This document shows, piece after piece, positions 38,046 to 47,094 of a stretch of DNA of 64,000 nucleotides. Position 1 is the stretch's first letter; each line of letters begins with the position of its first letter. The DNA is from Desulfovibrio sp. (GTDB taxonomy: Bacteria; Desulfobacterota; Desulfovibrionia; Desulfovibrionales; Desulfovibrionaceae). The stretch covers positions 62,001 through 126,000 of the forward strand of contig JAISWB010000028.1 of assembly GCA_031271265.1 (NCBI GenBank). Direction: 5' to 3'. Position numbers and translations under genes: made by a program. A model generated the notes under the pieces. The model worked only from the letters and a program-made list of their open reading frames with translations, ran no database searches and was not told the origin of the DNA.

Positions 38046-38131
38046 CGGCGTGCCCTTATGTATTCTTCACCATCGTTTTAACAGCCTCAACCGGTATGCG
38101 GCGGCGTGAAACATTCGATGCGCCCTTATGT
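38034..38131 (-). repeat. 69-bp-offset duplication of the NlpC gene start region
   Basis: GGCGTGAAACAT at 38034-38045 recurs at 38103-38114, and CCCTTATGT follows in both. On the minus strand each copy reads ACATAAGGG, a short spacer, then ATGTTTCACGCC, so ribosome site and start codon are duplicated. The upstream copy opens MFHAAAYRLRLLKRW and a stop. Confidence 0.75.
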
Positions 38132-40846
38132 CCTGCCGTGCAGTATCTCGTCAAGGTGCGGCGCGATACCGTCGCCCCCGCGGGGGGCGCTCAGGTATTG
38201 CCAGGCAAGGCGCAGTTGGTCTTCCCGGCTTGAGGCACAGCCGTTCAGTTTGGCGGCCAGCACGCGACGCAGGGTTTCCCCGATGAACGGCCCCGGTTTT
38301 TCGCCCATGGCCAGAAGGTCCCTTCCGTCGATATCCGCCCGCGCGCCGGACAGCGCGTTGAGATAAAAGGAAATATCACGCCCGATACTGTTGTGTTGCC
38401 CGTACTTGGCCGTCAGGTAGAGCAGTCCTTCCGCGGGCGCGGGACTGAGCAGTTCGTAAAGCGCGCCCGGCTCAGGTTCTCCGATCCGGCGCAAGGCAGC
38501 AAGTTCGGCGGACAGCTTGCGGAGTTGCTCGCGCATGTGGAGGAACTCGCCCGCCTGCTTCCCGGAAAAGGCCAGGCGATCCAGAAGTTCGGCCGTTTCC
38601 GTCTGCCCTGCCCCGCTGCAGAAAGCCGGCAGGTACACTTTCCAGATAACAGGGACGTAGTCTTTGTACAGCCGGCGATACCAACGCAGCACCTCGTCGA
38701 CGGCGGCCAGGAGCCGGTCTTTTTGCGGAGTGAGCCGGAGAAGGGGATGAATCGAGGCCGTAAGCCCCCAGTTGTCCAGACGGCGGATGCAGGCCGGGGC
38801 GTCCTTTTCCTCAAAGACGTTGCGCAATTCGTGAAAAAGCCGGGCGCCGGACAGCTTGGCGGGCATGCCCAGAGACAGCGCGTTTTTGATAAGGCGTTCG
38901 GTCTGGGCGCCGATGCGGAAATTGAAACGCCGCTCAAAACGCACAGCCCGCAGGATGCGCGTGGGATCTTCGATAAAACTGAGGGAATGCAGCACGGCAA
39001 GGGTGCGCTCCTTCATATCCCGCCGCGCGCCGAAAGGGTCGATCAGCGTGCCGAAGCGCGTTGCGTTGAGTTGCACGGCCAGGGCGTTGATGGTGAAATC
39101 CCGCCGATAGAGATCCATTTTTATGGAAGACAGTTCGACGGTCGGCAGGGCGCCGGGATACTCGTAGTATTCCAGACGGGCCGTAGCCACATCCAGGCGC
39201 CGGTCCGCGCCGTGCGCGTCCTTGCAGGACACCAGGGCGGTTTTGAATTTGCGGTGCGGCCGCGCTTTCCCGCCCAGTTCTGCGGCCAGCAGTTCCGCGA
39301 AGCGTATACCGTCGCCTTCCACGCTCAAATCTATGTCCAGGTTGGGGTTCCCCATCAGCAGGTCGCGCACGAAACCGCCGACGGCGAACACGGACATGCC
39401 CAGTTTGTCCCCCAGGCTGCCGGCTTTGCGCAGCAGGGCCGGTATTTCTCCGGGCAGACGTTCTTCGAGCATCTGCGCGATTGAGCTTTCGCGGTGTTCG
39501 CGGGCCAGAGGAGCGCCTTCGGGAATGCGCAGGCTGTCGTCCACGAGCAGGCGGATGACGTCCGTGCGCGTCAGCACGCCGACCACGGCGTCGTCCCGCA
39601 GCACGGGCACCAGCCGCTGGCGCTGCGTCAGGATGATGTCCACCGCTTCGTACAGGCCGGAATCGGGAGTCAGGGCGGCGATGTTGCGCTGCATGTACTC
39701 CGTGACGGGTTGATCGCCGAGCTTGTGCGCGCAGGCCCGGGAAGCCGTCTGTTGCTCAATCATGCCTATGCCGCCGCTCACGTCCGCGGACAGCACGGGC
39801 ACGGCTTTGAGCCCGTAGCGGTTCATGAGGTCTTCAGCCTGGCCGATGCTCATGCTGTCGCTGATGGTGACGGCAGGGGAAGTCATGTGCCGGCCGACGG
39901 TCATCTGCGGGGTGATGATGGACGTCAGCAGAGCAAGGAGCGCGGCGCGCAGTTCGGCCGGGGTACGGTCTTTCACAACGGCCGAGGCCGCCGAAGCGTG
40001 CCCGCCCCCGCCGAAGGACGCGCAGATCCGGCCGACGTTGACTTCCGGCAGCTTGCTGCGCGCTATCAGGTAGACCCTGCCCTCCATGGAGGCCAGGGTA
40101 AAGACGATTTTGAGTCTTTCAATTTCCACGAACTTGTTGACCAGCGTGGCCAGATCCTCCAGAAAACCGTCCAGGGCTATTTCGGCGACAGTCACCGGAA
40201 TGCCGTGTATGGTGTGTATTTCCGCACCGGCGATCATGGTGCCCAGAGCCTGAATCTGCCTGCGGGTCATGTCCGCGCCGGTCAGTTCGGCGATGGTCCG
40301 CAGGTTCATGCCCCGGCCGCGCAGAAAGGCGGCGGCCGTGAAGTCGTGTTCGGTGGTCGAGTCGAAGCTGAAAGAGCCCGTGTCCTCGAAAATGCCCAGA
40401 CCGAGCAGGGTGGCTTCATCGGGCGTGAGCGGCGTGCCGCGTTCCATGACAATATGGGTGACGATGGAAGTGGCCGCGCCCCAGTCCTTGATAACGGCGT
40501 AGTCGGCTTGGATGTCGTGGTCCGAGGCCGGGTGGTGATCATAGACGTGGGTTTCGGGCTCGGCGCCCTCAAAAAGCGGCGCTATGTGTTCAAGGCGCCG
40601 GCGCTGCCGGGTATCCGTCAACACCAGCAGCCGGACGGCGGAGAGGTCGCATTCGCCCGGCCTGCGCATGCCGAACGTCGCCGCTAAATTGTCTACAAAG
40701 GGATGGGGGCGGCGTTCCATCATCGGCGGGGCCAGCAGCACGGCGTCGGGGTAAAGCTTGCCCGCGGCGACCATGGAGGCCAGAGCGTCGTAGTCGGCGT
40801 TAACGTGGGCGGTGATCACGCTTGCGGGGCGCAGGAGGTCGGGCAT
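38126..40846 (-). CDS. DHH-CBS-CCA tRNA nucleotidyltransferase/poly(A) polymerase family protein
   Basis: A 906-residue multidomain protein. The N-terminus is a DHH phosphoesterase domain (ITAHVNADYDALASMVAA, VYDHHPASDHD, GIFEDTGSFSF) with a DHHA1-like GGGGHASAAS. Two CBS modules follow (about 315-440). The C-terminal half is a class II tRNA nucleotidyltransferase: VGGFVRDLLMGNPNLDIDLS (about 484-503), then RRDFTINALAVQLN and DPTRILRAVRFERRF. The enzyme should add C, A or CCA to tRNA 3' ends. The DHH part may be a nuclease or a nucleotide-binding module. This fusion is known from delta-proteobacteria and some other lineages. The start MPDLLRPASVITAH is the first ATG. Confidence 0.92.
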   Translation of the reverse strand: MPDLLRPASVITAHVNADYDALASMVAAGKLYPDAVLLAPPMMERRPHPFVDNLAATFGMRRPGECDLSAVRLLVLTDTRQRRRLEHIAPLFEGAEPETHVYDHHPASDHDIQADYAVIKDWGAATSIVTHIVMERGTPLTPDEATLLGLGIFEDTGSFSFDSTTEHDFTAAAFLRGRGMNLRTIAELTGADMTRRQIQALGTMIAGAEIHTIHGIPVTVAEIALDGFLEDLATLVNKFVEIERLKIVFTLASMEGRVYLIARSKLPEVNVGRICASFGGGGHASAASAVVKDRTPAELRAALLALLTSIITPQMTVGRHMTSPAVTISDSMSIGQAEDLMNRYGLKAVPVLSADVSGGIGMIEQQTASRACAHKLGDQPVTEYMQRNIAALTPDSGLYEAVDIILTQRQRLVPVLRDDAVVGVLTRTDVIRLLVDDSLRIPEGAPLAREHRESSIAQMLEERLPGEIPALLRKAGSLGDKLGMSVFAVGGFVRDLLMGNPNLDIDLSVEGDGIRFAELLAAELGGKARPHRKFKTALVSCKDAHGADRRLDVATARLEYYEYPGALPTVELSSIKMDLYRRDFTINALAVQLNATRFGTLIDPFGARRDMKERTLAVLHSLSFIEDPTRILRAVRFERRFNFRIGAQTERLIKNALSLGMPAKLSGARLFHELRNVFEEKDAPACIRRLDNWGLTASIHPLLRLTPQKDRLLAAVDEVLRWYRRLYKDYVPVIWKVYLPAFCSGAGQTETAELLDRLAFSGKQAGEFLHMREQLRKLSAELAALRRIGEPEPGALYELLSPAPAEGLLYLTAKYGQHNSIGRDISFYLNALSGARADIDGRDLLAMGEKPGPFIGETLRRVLAAKLNGCASSREDQLRLAWQYLSAPRGGDGIAPHLDEILHGRT

Positions 40847-40896
40847 GGCGCTGTGTCCTGTGGAATACTTATACCCGGTTTTTGACGAAAGCGGAA

Positions 40897-41817
40897 TCAG
40901 CTTTTATTCCTCGGATGATACAGGCGGTGAACGGCCGTCACGCGTTCCTGCTGCACGTGCGTGTAAATTTCCGTGGCCGTTATGTCCGCGTGCCCCAGCA
41001 GAAGCTGCACGGAGCGCAGGTCCGCGCCGCCTTCAAGCAGGTGCGTGGCAAAGGAGTGCCTGAAGGTGTGGGGCGAGATGTCCGCCTTTATCCCGGCCTG
41101 CAACGCGTAGCGCTGCACCAGTTTCCACACCGCCACGCGCGAAAGGGCCGTGCCGGAGCGATTCAGAAACAATTCCGGCGCCTTTGGGGAAAACAGGGGC
41201 CGCCAATGCCGGATATAATCCGACAGAAACCCGGCGGCCTCAGCGTGGACCGGCGCGAAACGCTCTTTGGCTCCTTTGCCGAAGACGCGCAGCAGGTTGG
41301 CCTGCGGGTCGAAATCCAGGGCGCGCAACGCGCAGAGTTCCGAAACGCGCAACCCGGAGGCGTAGAGCAGTTCAAGCATGGTGCGGTCCCGGAAGCCGAG
41401 CTTGTCCGTAAGCACGGGAGCGGCCAGGACGGCGTTCATTTCCTCCCTGCTCAGAACCTCGGGCAGGGACCGCGCGAATTTGGGATTTTCCAGAAATCGG
41501 GCCGGGTCTTCGTCGAGTTCGCCTTCTTCGCGGGCAAAGGCGAAAAAGCCGCGCAGGGCGGAAAGCCGTCTGGCCAGACTGCGTTTCCCAAGGCCCCGGC
41601 CGCGCGCGTAGACGATGTACAGAAAAAGCAACTGTTCGTCGACGCCGCGCAGGTCGGGGCCTGCGTCTTTTCCGCCTGCGCCGGCGGGGAGCCGTTCTTC
41701 CAGAAAGCCCAGAAAATCGGCCAAATCCGCGCTGTACGCGCTCAGGGTGTTTTCCGACAGGCCCTTGCCGATCAGGAGATGCTCAAGGAAACGGTCTGCC
41801 AGGGGATGGTAAAACAT
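40897..41817 (-). CDS. tyrosine site-specific recombinase, XerC/XerD type
   Basis: A 306-residue recombinase that resolves chromosome dimers at dif. The SAM-like N-terminal domain includes LIGKGLSENTLSAYSADLAD FLGF. Catalytic residues are Arg in LYASGLRVSELCALR (about 154), His-x-x-Arg in SPHTFRHSFATHLLEGG (about 251), His in LLGHADI (about 274) and Tyr in EIYTHV (about 283). No phage or transposon genes adjoin it, favouring a housekeeping Xer. XerC and XerD cannot be told apart here. The start region (MFYHPLADRFLEHLL) is part of a 33-bp tandem repeat that continues upstream. Confidence 0.92.
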   Translation of the reverse strand: MFYHPLADRFLEHLLIGKGLSENTLSAYSADLADFLGFLEERLPAGAGGKDAGPDLRGVDEQLLFLYIVYARGRGLGKRSLARRLSALRGFFAFAREEGELDEDPARFLENPKFARSLPEVLSREEMNAVLAAPVLTDKLGFRDRTMLELLYASGLRVSELCALRALDFDPQANLLRVFGKGAKERFAPVHAEAAGFLSDYIRHWRPLFSPKAPELFLNRSGTALSRVAVWKLVQRYALQAGIKADISPHTFRHSFATHLLEGGADLRSVQLLLGHADITATEIYTHVQQERVTAVHRLYHPRNKS

Positions 41818-41885
41818 GGGGAAACGGGCTGCCGGAGGATGGGGAAATAGGGAAAAACAGTCTGCCGGAGGATGTAAAACATAGG
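41787..41885 (-). repeat. 33-bp tandem repeat containing the Xer start codon
   Basis: Three units of 32-34 bp occur at 41787-41819, 41820-41851 and 41852-41885. Each has a form of GAAACGGTCTGCCRGRGGAT followed by an A-rich AAACATRGG. The first unit holds the first codons of the recombinase gene, and the third repeats its ATGTTTTACAT on the minus strand. A fourth, detached copy lies near 41961-41994. Between them is a GC-rich hairpin (GGGGCGGAGCCCC, about 41930-41943). Confidence 0.8.
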
Positions 41886-42000
41886 GAAACGAGGCGGTCC
41901 GGGGGAGATCGTTTCCCCAGGAGGGGTTTGGGGCGGAGCCCCGTTTCTCGGTACTTCCGTAAGGAAGCGGTCCGCCGGAGGACGGGAAAGCAGGCGGTGT

Positions 42001-42936
42001 TCACCGGCCGTTCTCGTCTCCGCCGATTGCCTCGGGGTCATAGGGCGTGTCCTGGTAGACGTAAAAATTCATCCAGTTGGAGAAAAACAGGTTGGCATGG
42101 GCGCGCCAGGTCACCAAAGGGGTTTGGGAGGGGTCATCGTCCGGGTAATAGGCGACAGGCACGGCGATGGGCAGATCTTTGTCAAAATCGCGCCGGTATT
42201 CGGCGCCGAGGGTATCGCCGTCGTATTCCATGTGCCCCATGATGAAAAATTGCCGACGCTTTTTGTCCTTCATAATGCAGGGACCGGCCTCCTGCGAATC
42301 CGCCAGTATCTCCAGACCGGGCGCGGCCTCAATGTCCGCGCGCCGCACCTCGGTATGGCGCGAATGCGGCATGGCGAAGGCATCGTCAAATCCCCGGAAT
42401 ATGGGGTTGAAACGCTGTGTCACCTTGTGCGGGAAAACTCCGAACAGCTTGTGCGGCAGGTCATGCTTGTCTATGCCGAAATGACGGTACAGCCCGGCCT
42501 GCGCGCCCCAGCACAGGTAGATCGTGGAAAACACCCTCGCGCGCGAGTAGTCCATGATTTCCGTCAGTTCATCCCAGTAATCAACCTCTTCGAAGGGTAG
42601 TTTTTCCACGGGTGCGCCGGTGATGATCATGCCGTCGAATTTTTTTTCCCGCACGGCGTCAAAGCTGGTGTAAAAGCGTTCCAAATGGTCGGCGGCGGTG
42701 TTTTTGGAAACATGGCTCTCGGCCTTGATCAGCGTGATGTCCACCTGCACGGGCGAGTTGCCGAGCAGGCGCAGAAGTTGCAGTTCGGTCGCCGTCTTAG
42801 TCGGCATGAGGTTGACTATGGCGATGCGCAGGGGGCGGATGTCCTGCCGCACGGCCCGTTCTTCGCTCATGACGAAAATATTTTCCGCTTCCAACATGCC
42901 GCGGGCGGGCAGGTCGGCAGGTATGTTTATGGGCAT
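42001..42936 (-). CDS. metA: homoserine O-acyltransferase MetA, predicted acetyl-CoA type
   Basis: This enzyme (311 residues) activates homoserine for methionine synthesis. The nucleophile Cys142 lies in YLCWGAQAGLYRHFG, and the His/Glu pair is in GHMEYDGD. Residue 111 is Glu in TGAPVEKLPFEEVDYW. In this family Glu111 has been linked to acetyl-CoA use and Gly111 to succinyl-CoA use, so O-acetylhomoserine is the predicted product despite the common succinyltransferase name. ATG 42936 has GGGAG upstream and gives exactly the family numbering. Its leader contains 65-bp repeats. No MetB/MetY-type partner is beside it. Confidence 0.93.
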   Translation of the reverse strand: MPINIPADLPARGMLEAENIFVMSEERAVRQDIRPLRIAIVNLMPTKTATELQLLRLLGNSPVQVDITLIKAESHVSKNTAADHLERFYTSFDAVREKKFDGMIITGAPVEKLPFEEVDYWDELTEIMDYSRARVFSTIYLCWGAQAGLYRHFGIDKHDLPHKLFGVFPHKVTQRFNPIFRGFDDAFAMPHSRHTEVRRADIEAAPGLEILADSQEAGPCIMKDKKRRQFFIMGHMEYDGDTLGAEYRRDFDKDLPIAVPVAYYPDDDPSQTPLVTWRAHANLFFSNWMNFYVYQDTPYDPEAIGGDENGR

Positions 42937-42971
42937 CGTTGCTCCCGGTATGGTGATTACGAAGCTTTGCC

Positions 42972-43120
42972 GCGGTCGCACGGTTTGCGCGAATACGCAA
43001 CCCGTAACGCATCACCGGCGGCATTGCCGAAACCGTGCGGCCGCGCGGTTTGCGCGTGTACGCGCCCGCTACCTGCAGCGGCTGCGGGCATAGGCGCGTA
43101 CGCACGGTTTTGCCGGCATT
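42972..43120. repeat. 65-bp diverged tandem repeat in the metA leader
   Basis: CGGTTTGCGCG occurs at 42981 and 43046, with a third partial CGGTTTTGC at 43105, giving offsets of 65 and 59 bp. Within the first unit CGCACGGTTT (42978-42987) is inverted at 43030-43039 (AAACCGTGCG), which could form a 10-bp stem in the metA leader RNA. Confidence 0.65.
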
Positions 43121-43262
43121 ATGCGGTGCGCTTCTGTTTCAATATATAGAAATATCCTGATATATGCAAGGGGCGGCAACTCCATGTAATCCTTGTCGGC
43201 GCGAGTGTGCCGCTATTTCGGTCAAGATAATATGCCGGTTACACTCATCAGGGATTTCTCCT

Positions 43263-43279
43263 CAGGCGACTGTCGCCTG
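43263..43279. promoter_or_regulatory. perfect 17-bp palindrome CAGGCGACTGTCGCCTG
   Basis: Eight-base arms surround a single T, a shape that suits a dimeric regulator binding site better than a terminator. It lies in the long gap between metA and the divergent gene. No regulator can be assigned. Confidence 0.4.
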
Positions 43280-43495
43280 TTGCGGTGTCCAAGAAAACCC
43301 TACACCGATCCCTCATCCACATCTGTGTTTTCAAGACTGCCCGCATTCTCGCACCGCTGTAACTTTTATCCGGATGAAAAACACATGTCGCGGGCTGATT
43401 CGCAAGTTGTTCAAGTGGCCGGATGTGAGCCGTAGCGCAAGTTAAGAATTTCTTTCACGCAAGTTGAGAACAAAAGTGACCGGCAAGGCGCGTGA

Positions 43496-43645
43496 TACCA
43501 AGAGTCAGCCGAGGCGCTTGAGGACGCTTTTGCGGGCACCACGCGGGGTGAAGCGGGAGCTCTGATGCGGGCTGTCGGTTCGATGACCGGGAATATTGTC
43601 ACGTATGCCGAACGAATTGCCGGGCGCATGCGGCCGAAATCTTGA
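43496..43645 (+). pseudogene. possible 3' fragment of an unidentified gene
   Basis: A 49-codon open stretch without a start codon reads YQESAEALEDAFAGTTRGEA, GALMRAVGSMTGNIVTYAER and IAGRMRPKS, then TGA. Its composition looks protein-like, and it ends 160 bases before the next gene. I do not recognise the family, so it may be a gene remnant or chance. Confidence 0.25.
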
Positions 43646-43806
43646 CGCGGACGCGCGCGCCGGGTCCGGGTAAGTATCTACTGCGGTGATTATACAGGAA
43701 GAAATCAATACGGCACGGGCTTTGCTTATCTTCTGCAGGCGCCGCCTTGCACGTTTGCCGCGACACGGCGGCTTAAAGCAATAGTGCGGCGGAGCAGGAG
43801 ACAGCT

Positions 43807-45336
43807 ATGCTTAATGCCGGTCCTACCCTTACTTTCGATGGAGCGTCTTCCGCCGAACGCGGCACGACGGGAAAAAAAATCCCGCGCCCCGAGCGTTCGG
43901 GAGAAAGTTTTGCATCGTATCTCAAGGCCGAGCAGCCGAGAGCAAAAACCCGTACCGCGCAAACGGTTCCGGGTGCCGTGGCTGCGGCGTACAAGGCCGC
44001 GCAGGCAGGGGTGCCGGAAAATACGCGCCCGGCGTCTGCGATGCGCTCCCGCCCGGAAGGGCTCATCGTCAAGAACGCGCCGGCACCGGCCAAGCCGGCC
44101 CTGTATGCCGAGCCTGCGCCTGAAGGCACGCGGACTTCCGTCACCGAAGCTCCGGCCCGGCGTACGAACGTCGCCGCCGACGCAACGCGCGCGGCGACCC
44201 AACGGATGCCCGCCTCCGCGCTCCGCATTTCCGGCCGTCCCATAACCGGGAGAAACGGCATCGGCATGGTCGACACGCGCAAACGCGCAACGGGTGACGA
44301 GGCGTCCGGCGTCGCCGCGTCCGCTCTTGCATCGCCGCGCCGGAATACCGCCGTGTTCGCCGCCCACACTTCCGCGACGGGACAGGACACCTATGCGCGT
44401 TTCGGTCGGCACAGCGGCAACGGCGCAGGGTACAGCTTCCTCACCGAGGGCTTTGCCTCCAAAAGCGCGGAAACCGCGCTGCGAAAGTTGGGATACGACA
44501 TGCGGCGTCCGGACAAGGTCGAAACGCGCGCGACCTTGCTTGACACCGCATCGGCACGCGGCACGGCCCGAGCCGGGATCTTCCCCGAGGCGGAGGCAGC
44601 GCGCGCGGCGGAAAACCGGAGAAAAATCACTCTTGCCTCCGGGCGTGACACGCGCCGATCCGCGCTCCCGACGCTCCCTGTGATATCCGGCAACGAAATC
44701 GGCGCGCTGGCAGCGAAATTTGAATCCGGCGAGGAAGGCATAGCCGCCGTAGGCTATGACGGCAAAGGCGGCACTTCCTACGGAAAGTTCCAGATAGCGT
44801 CGCGCGTCGGAACCATGCGCGCTTTCATCGGGTACTTGCGCGACAAGGCCCCGGACCTTGCGGACCGCCTGTCCGCGTGCGGCCCGGCGAATACCGGGAG
44901 CCGCTCCGGGCGCATGCCTACGGAGTGGCGCAAGATAGCCGCCGAACAGCCGGAGCGTTTTGAGCAGTTGCAGAGCGAATTCATCCGCACAAGCCACTTC
45001 GAACCCGCTGTCGCGGGCATAGCCGGGGTAACCGGCGTATCTTTCGACAAGCTGCCCCCGGTGTTGCGCGAGGTGCTGTTCAGCACGGCCGTCCAGCACG
45101 GCCCGGCGGGCGCGGTCCGCATCGTAAGCAGGGCCATGGCGAAGGTAAACCCCGACAAACTGCAGACAGACGGCATGCAGGGGTCGACCGCGGCTCAGGA
45201 TGAAGGCCGCAGGCTGATAACGCAAATCTATGCCCTGCGGGCCGGAAACTTCACATCGTCCTCGCCGGGCATACGGGAAGCGGTCTACAACCGCCTGAAA
45301 CTGGAAATGCGCGACGCCCTTGAGATGCTCGCCTAA
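43807..45336 (+). CDS. large protein with a lysozyme-like C-terminal domain
   Basis: This 509-residue protein is not assigned to a named family. Residues 1-285 are low-complexity, rich in Ala, Arg, Thr and Pro, and probably disordered. Residues about 295-470 look globular. They contain AAKFESGEEGIAAVGYDGKG and GTSYGKFQIASRVGTM, then STAVQHGPAGAVRIVSRAM. The ES...G...YG.(F/Y)QI pattern recalls lysozyme/transglycosylase-like phage and bacterial muramidases, with Glu in KFESGEEG (about 304) as candidate acid. There is no signal peptide, so release would need a holin, lysis or a dedicated secretion route. The start ATG has AGGAG upstream. It is monocistronic by spacing. Confidence 0.72.
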   Translation: MLNAGPTLTFDGASSAERGTTGKKIPRPERSGESFASYLKAEQPRAKTRTAQTVPGAVAAAYKAAQAGVPENTRPASAMRSRPEGLIVKNAPAPAKPALYAEPAPEGTRTSVTEAPARRTNVAADATRAATQRMPASALRISGRPITGRNGIGMVDTRKRATGDEASGVAASALASPRRNTAVFAAHTSATGQDTYARFGRHSGNGAGYSFLTEGFASKSAETALRKLGYDMRRPDKVETRATLLDTASARGTARAGIFPEAEAARAAENRRKITLASGRDTRRSALPTLPVISGNEIGALAAKFESGEEGIAAVGYDGKGGTSYGKFQIASRVGTMRAFIGYLRDKAPDLADRLSACGPANTGSRSGRMPTEWRKIAAEQPERFEQLQSEFIRTSHFEPAVAGIAGVTGVSFDKLPPVLREVLFSTAVQHGPAGAVRIVSRAMAKVNPDKLQTDGMQGSTAAQDEGRRLITQIYALRAGNFTSSSPGIREAVYNRLKLEMRDALEMLA

Positions 45337-45447
45337 GCGTCATGTTATCCGCATAATGTCATGACACCGGACGCCGGGCGAAGCCGGGCGCGCCGTCGAA
45401 GGCAGCGTGAGTAAAGCAAAAACCTCGTTTTCGGCTTTGCGGTCTTC

Positions 45448-45472
45448 GCGCCTGTTACGCCAGTACAGGCGC
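45448..45472. terminator. hairpin upstream of guaB
   Basis: GCGCCTGT (45448-45455) and ACAGGCGC (45465-45472) flank a nine-base loop. It lies about 110 bases after the lysozyme-like gene and 135 before guaB, and could terminate the former or regulate the latter. There is no T-run. The rest of the 270-bp gap shows nothing. Confidence 0.4.
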
Positions 45473-45606
45473 GACACCTCGCCGGAGCGTTTCAATTCGG
45501 CTCCGTAGTGAACATTGCCGGGTGCTTTTCGGCATCTTGACAGGCCCTCGACCTGCGGCCTATTGTCCCTCCTTATTTCCCTCCGCATCCCAAAGGGGTC
45601 CACACC

Positions 45607-47067
45607 ATGGCGTTCAGCATGTGCGACGGCCTGACGTTCGACGATGTCCTGCTCCTCCCCGGCTATTCCGAAACCACCCCGGACATGGCGGACGTGTCCT
45701 CCCTGCTGACGCCGGACATCCGCCTGAACATTCCCCTCCTTTCCGCGGCCATGGATACCGTCACCGAGGCCGAAATGGCCGTTTCCATGGCCCGTAACGG
45801 AGGCGTGGGCGTCATTCATAAAAATTCGCCCATAGAAGTACAAAGCCACGAGGTGAAAAAAGTCAAGAAATCCGAGAGCGGCATGATCAGTTCCCCGGTG
45901 ACCGTGCGTCCGGACGACAGCGTGGCCGCCGCCCTGGAACTGATGAGCAGCTACCGCGTTTCCGGCCTGCCCGTCGTGGAAGGCCGCCTGCTGGTCGGCA
46001 TCCTGACCAACCGCGACGTGCGTTTCGTCAAGGATCCTTCCCAGATCCGCGTCAGAGACCGCATGACCAAGGACCGCCTGATCACCGTGCCCGTGGGCAC
46101 CACTCTGGAAGAAGCAAAGGATCACCTGCACGAGAACCGCATCGAAAAACTTCTCGTGGTGGACGAAAACAAGGAGCTTTGCGGGCTGATCACCATGAAG
46201 GATATTGAGAAAATCCGCAAATATCCTGATTCCTGCAAGGATGATCTGGGTCGGCTGCGCGTGGGCGCGGCCATCGGCGTGGGCGCGGACTGTCTGCCGC
46301 GCGCCCAGGCCCTGCTTGCGGCCGGCGCGGATTTCCTGGTGCTGGATTCCGCCCACGGCCATTCCCGCAACGTCATTGACGCCGTACGCGAGGTGCGCGC
46401 CGCCTGGCCTTCCTGCAAGCTGATCGCCGGCAACATAGGCACCTACGAAGGAGCCAGGGCCGTGCTGGAAGCCGGCGCCGACACGGTGAAAGTGGGCATA
46501 GGCCCAGGTTCCATCTGCACCACGCGCATCGTGGCCGGCGTCGGCGTGCCACAGATCACCGCCGTGCGCGAGGCCGCGCGGGCCGCCGCCGAACTGGACC
46601 GCTGCGTCATCGCGGACGGCGGCATAAAATACTCCGGCGACATCGTCAAAGCCGTTGCCGTCGGCGCGCACAGCGTCATGATCGGCAGCCTCTTCGCCGG
46701 GTCGGAGGAAAGCCCCGGCGAAAGCATCCTCTACCAGGGCAGGCGCTACAAAATCTACCGCGGCATGGGGTCCATAGACGCCATGAAAGAAGGCAGCTCC
46801 GACCGCTATTTTCAGGAAAAATCCAAAAAACTGGTACCCGAAGGCATCGTCGGACGCGTCCCCTACAAAGGACCCGTGGGCGACAGCCTCTACCAGCTTG
46901 TCGGCGGCCTGCGCTCGGGCATGGGCTACGTGGGCGCGACCGATCTGGACGACCTGCGCGCCAAGGCCCGCTTCATGCGCATCTCCCAGGCCGGCCTGCG
47001 CGAAAGCCACGTACACGACGTGATAATCACCAAAGAAGCCCCCAACTACCAGGTGGACCAGGGCTGA
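45607..47067 (+). CDS. guaB: inosine-5'-monophosphate dehydrogenase
   Basis: This enzyme (486 residues) oxidises IMP to XMP with NAD+, the committed step of GMP synthesis. The TIM barrel is split by two CBS modules (about 93-215: [28 protein letters not shown]). The catalytic Cys is in [15 protein letters not shown] (about 303). The flap region is [15 protein letters not shown]. It begins [20 protein letters not shown], the usual start. guaA follows 61 bases after the stop. Confidence 0.96.
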   Translation: MAFSMCDGLTFDDVLLLPGYSETTPDMADVSSLLTPDIRLNIPLLSAAMDTVTEAEMAVSMARNGGVGVIHKNSPIEVQSHEVKKVKKSESGMISSPVTVRPDDSVAAALELMSSYRVSGLPVVEGRLLVGILTNRDVRFVKDPSQIRVRDRMTKDRLITVPVGTTLEEAKDHLHENRIEKLLVVDENKELCGLITMKDIEKIRKYPDSCKDDLGRLRVGAAIGVGADCLPRAQALLAAGADFLVLDSAHGHSRNVIDAVREVRAAWPSCKLIAGNIGTYEGARAVLEAGADTVKVGIGPGSICTTRIVAGVGVPQITAVREAARAAAELDRCVIADGGIKYSGDIVKAVAVGAHSVMIGSLFAGSEESPGESILYQGRRYKIYRGMGSIDAMKEGSSDRYFQEKSKKLVPEGIVGRVPYKGPVGDSLYQLVGGLRSGMGYVGATDLDDLRAKARFMRISQAGLRESHVHDVIITKEAPNYQVDQG

Positions 47068-47094
47068 CCTCTCAGCGCCGGACGCCGGAGACAT

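Larger units (their letters stand above)
42937..43806. other. 870-bp intergenic region with repeats and a palindrome
   Basis: This region separates metA from the divergent lysozyme-like gene. It contains 65-bp repeats near metA, an AT-rich stretch near 43140-43165 (a probable promoter area), a 17-bp palindrome at 43263-43279 and a possible gene fragment at 43496-43645. I recognised no riboswitch. Confidence 0.4.

Noticed and set aside
40897-41817. Prophage or integrative element marked by the tyrosine recombinase
   Set aside because: Neighbours are housekeeping genes and no phage, att-like or relaxase signals were found, so a chromosomal Xer is more likely.
42937-43200. SAM riboswitch upstream of metA
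   Set aside because: Known SAM-I and SAM-II core strings were not recognised in the leader; only repeats and a stem were seen.
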